The position numbers and the translations under genes are program-made. This document shows, in pieces, positions 5,126-5,245 of a DNA stretch of 5,245 nt; the first letter of the stretch is position 1; each line of letters begins with the position of its first letter. Below the pieces are notes generated by a model. That model searched no databases and was not told where the DNA came from. It worked only from the letters and a program-made list of their open reading frames with translations. The DNA comes from Candidatus Levyibacteriota bacterium (GTDB lineage: Bacteria > Patescibacteriota > Microgenomatia > Levybacterales > UBA12049): contig JAGOUP010000045.1 in the NCBI GenBank assembly GCA_018061205.1, forward strand, positions 1 through 5,245, in the 5' to 3' direction.

Positions 5126-5245
5126 GATCCGTGCGTCTCCCCCGAAATTCTGGTGAGTAGCTCTTTATTTACTTCACTTATTTTTCGTTTATACTCCCCT
5201 AGCCCACGGGTCGTATCCGTGAGTGCGGTATCTATAATTCTTTTT
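5110..5245 (-). CDS. rarA: RarA, upstream fragment in the shifted frame (partial, open at the window edge)
   Basis: In the frame one base away from the main rarA fragment, positions 5244 to 5143 encode KRIIDTALTDTTRGLG followed by EYKRKISEVNKELLTRIS. The TALTDTTRGLG block corresponds to the conserved AL-x-D-xx-RGLG segment of RarA, and NKELLTRIS should run into GGDARIMLNALE, which is found in the other frame. Read on without correction, this frame gives a short unrelated tail (GETHGSCSMH) and a TAG at 5110-5112. It therefore lacks the whole C-terminal tetramerisation part. The start of the gene and the ATPase core lie beyond the right edge. Confidence 0.82.
   Translation of the reverse strand, partial: KRIIDTALTDTTRGLGEYKRKISEVNKELLTRISGETHGSCSMH
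5139..5143 (-). other. Frameshift site in rarA (G5 run where G6 is expected)
   Basis: The coding strand has five G's between tc and agac. Six G's would give TCG GGG GGA GAC, that is S-G-G-D, which joins both halves into the expected RIS-GGDARIMLNALE. In the present sequence the downstream frame meets TAA at 5165-5167 when read backwards, and the upstream frame stops at 5110-5112. A single missing base in a homopolymer may be a sequencing or assembly error, a real mutation, or a site of slippage. Confidence 0.85.

Noticed and set aside
5123..5143. Internal start at 5125 making a deliberate short RarA form
   Set aside because: The GGGGGAG upstream looks like a ribosome site but is just the conserved Gly-Gly-Asp codons, and homology continues upstream of the ATG.
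1..5245. Alternative genetic code (TGA as glycine, as in some CPR lineages)
   Set aside because: No in-frame TGA occurs in any recognised gene, conserved glycines are GGN codons, and all genes read through under the standard code.

Overview
The window is an AT-rich stretch of bacterial chromosome. It carries six protein genes and no RNA genes, insertion sequence or CRISPR array. Several things suggest Candidatus Patescibacteria (CPR), though not at a level that fixes the class: compact spacing, weak or absent Shine-Dalgarno sequences, a lone Xer-type recombinase, and short palindromic repeats of a kind I remember from those genomes. That placement is an inference. The standard bacterial code fits: none of the complete genes has an in-frame TGA, and all six stop codons are TAA or TAG.

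The left part (5-1580) reads rightward. It holds a membrane-anchored DUF4230 protein and then a complete XerC/XerD-type tyrosine recombinase. From 1581 on, every gene reads leftward. In order of transcription (right to left) these are the 3' part of rarA (replication-associated recombination protein A, open at the window edge and carrying a one-base frameshift), an NADP-type beta-hydroxyacid dehydrogenase, a CAD-type dihydroorotase, and a membrane-anchored SIMPL/DUF541 protein. The recombinase and SIMPL genes meet tail to tail with no base between their stop codons. The genes do not form one pathway. RarA and Xer both concern chromosome maintenance, dihydroorotase belongs to pyrimidine synthesis without other pyr genes here, and the two anchored proteins probably act at the cell surface.

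Three things stand out. (1) Three genes (xer, SIMPL, dehydrogenase) have a sigma70-like promoter whose -10 hexamer ends exactly 6 nt before the ATG, with no Shine-Dalgarno sequence, which points to leaderless mRNAs. (2) The dehydrogenase gene is bracketed by two REPIN-like units (3439-3520 and 4412-4474). Each unit is a pair of inverted 27-nt arms that each fold into an 8-bp stem with a 5-nt loop, and the stems show compensatory changes between copies. A diverged relative of the same repeat lies inside the rarA reading frame. (3) rarA is split by what looks like one missing G in a G5 run. I see no evidence of a new defence, secretion or biosynthetic system here.
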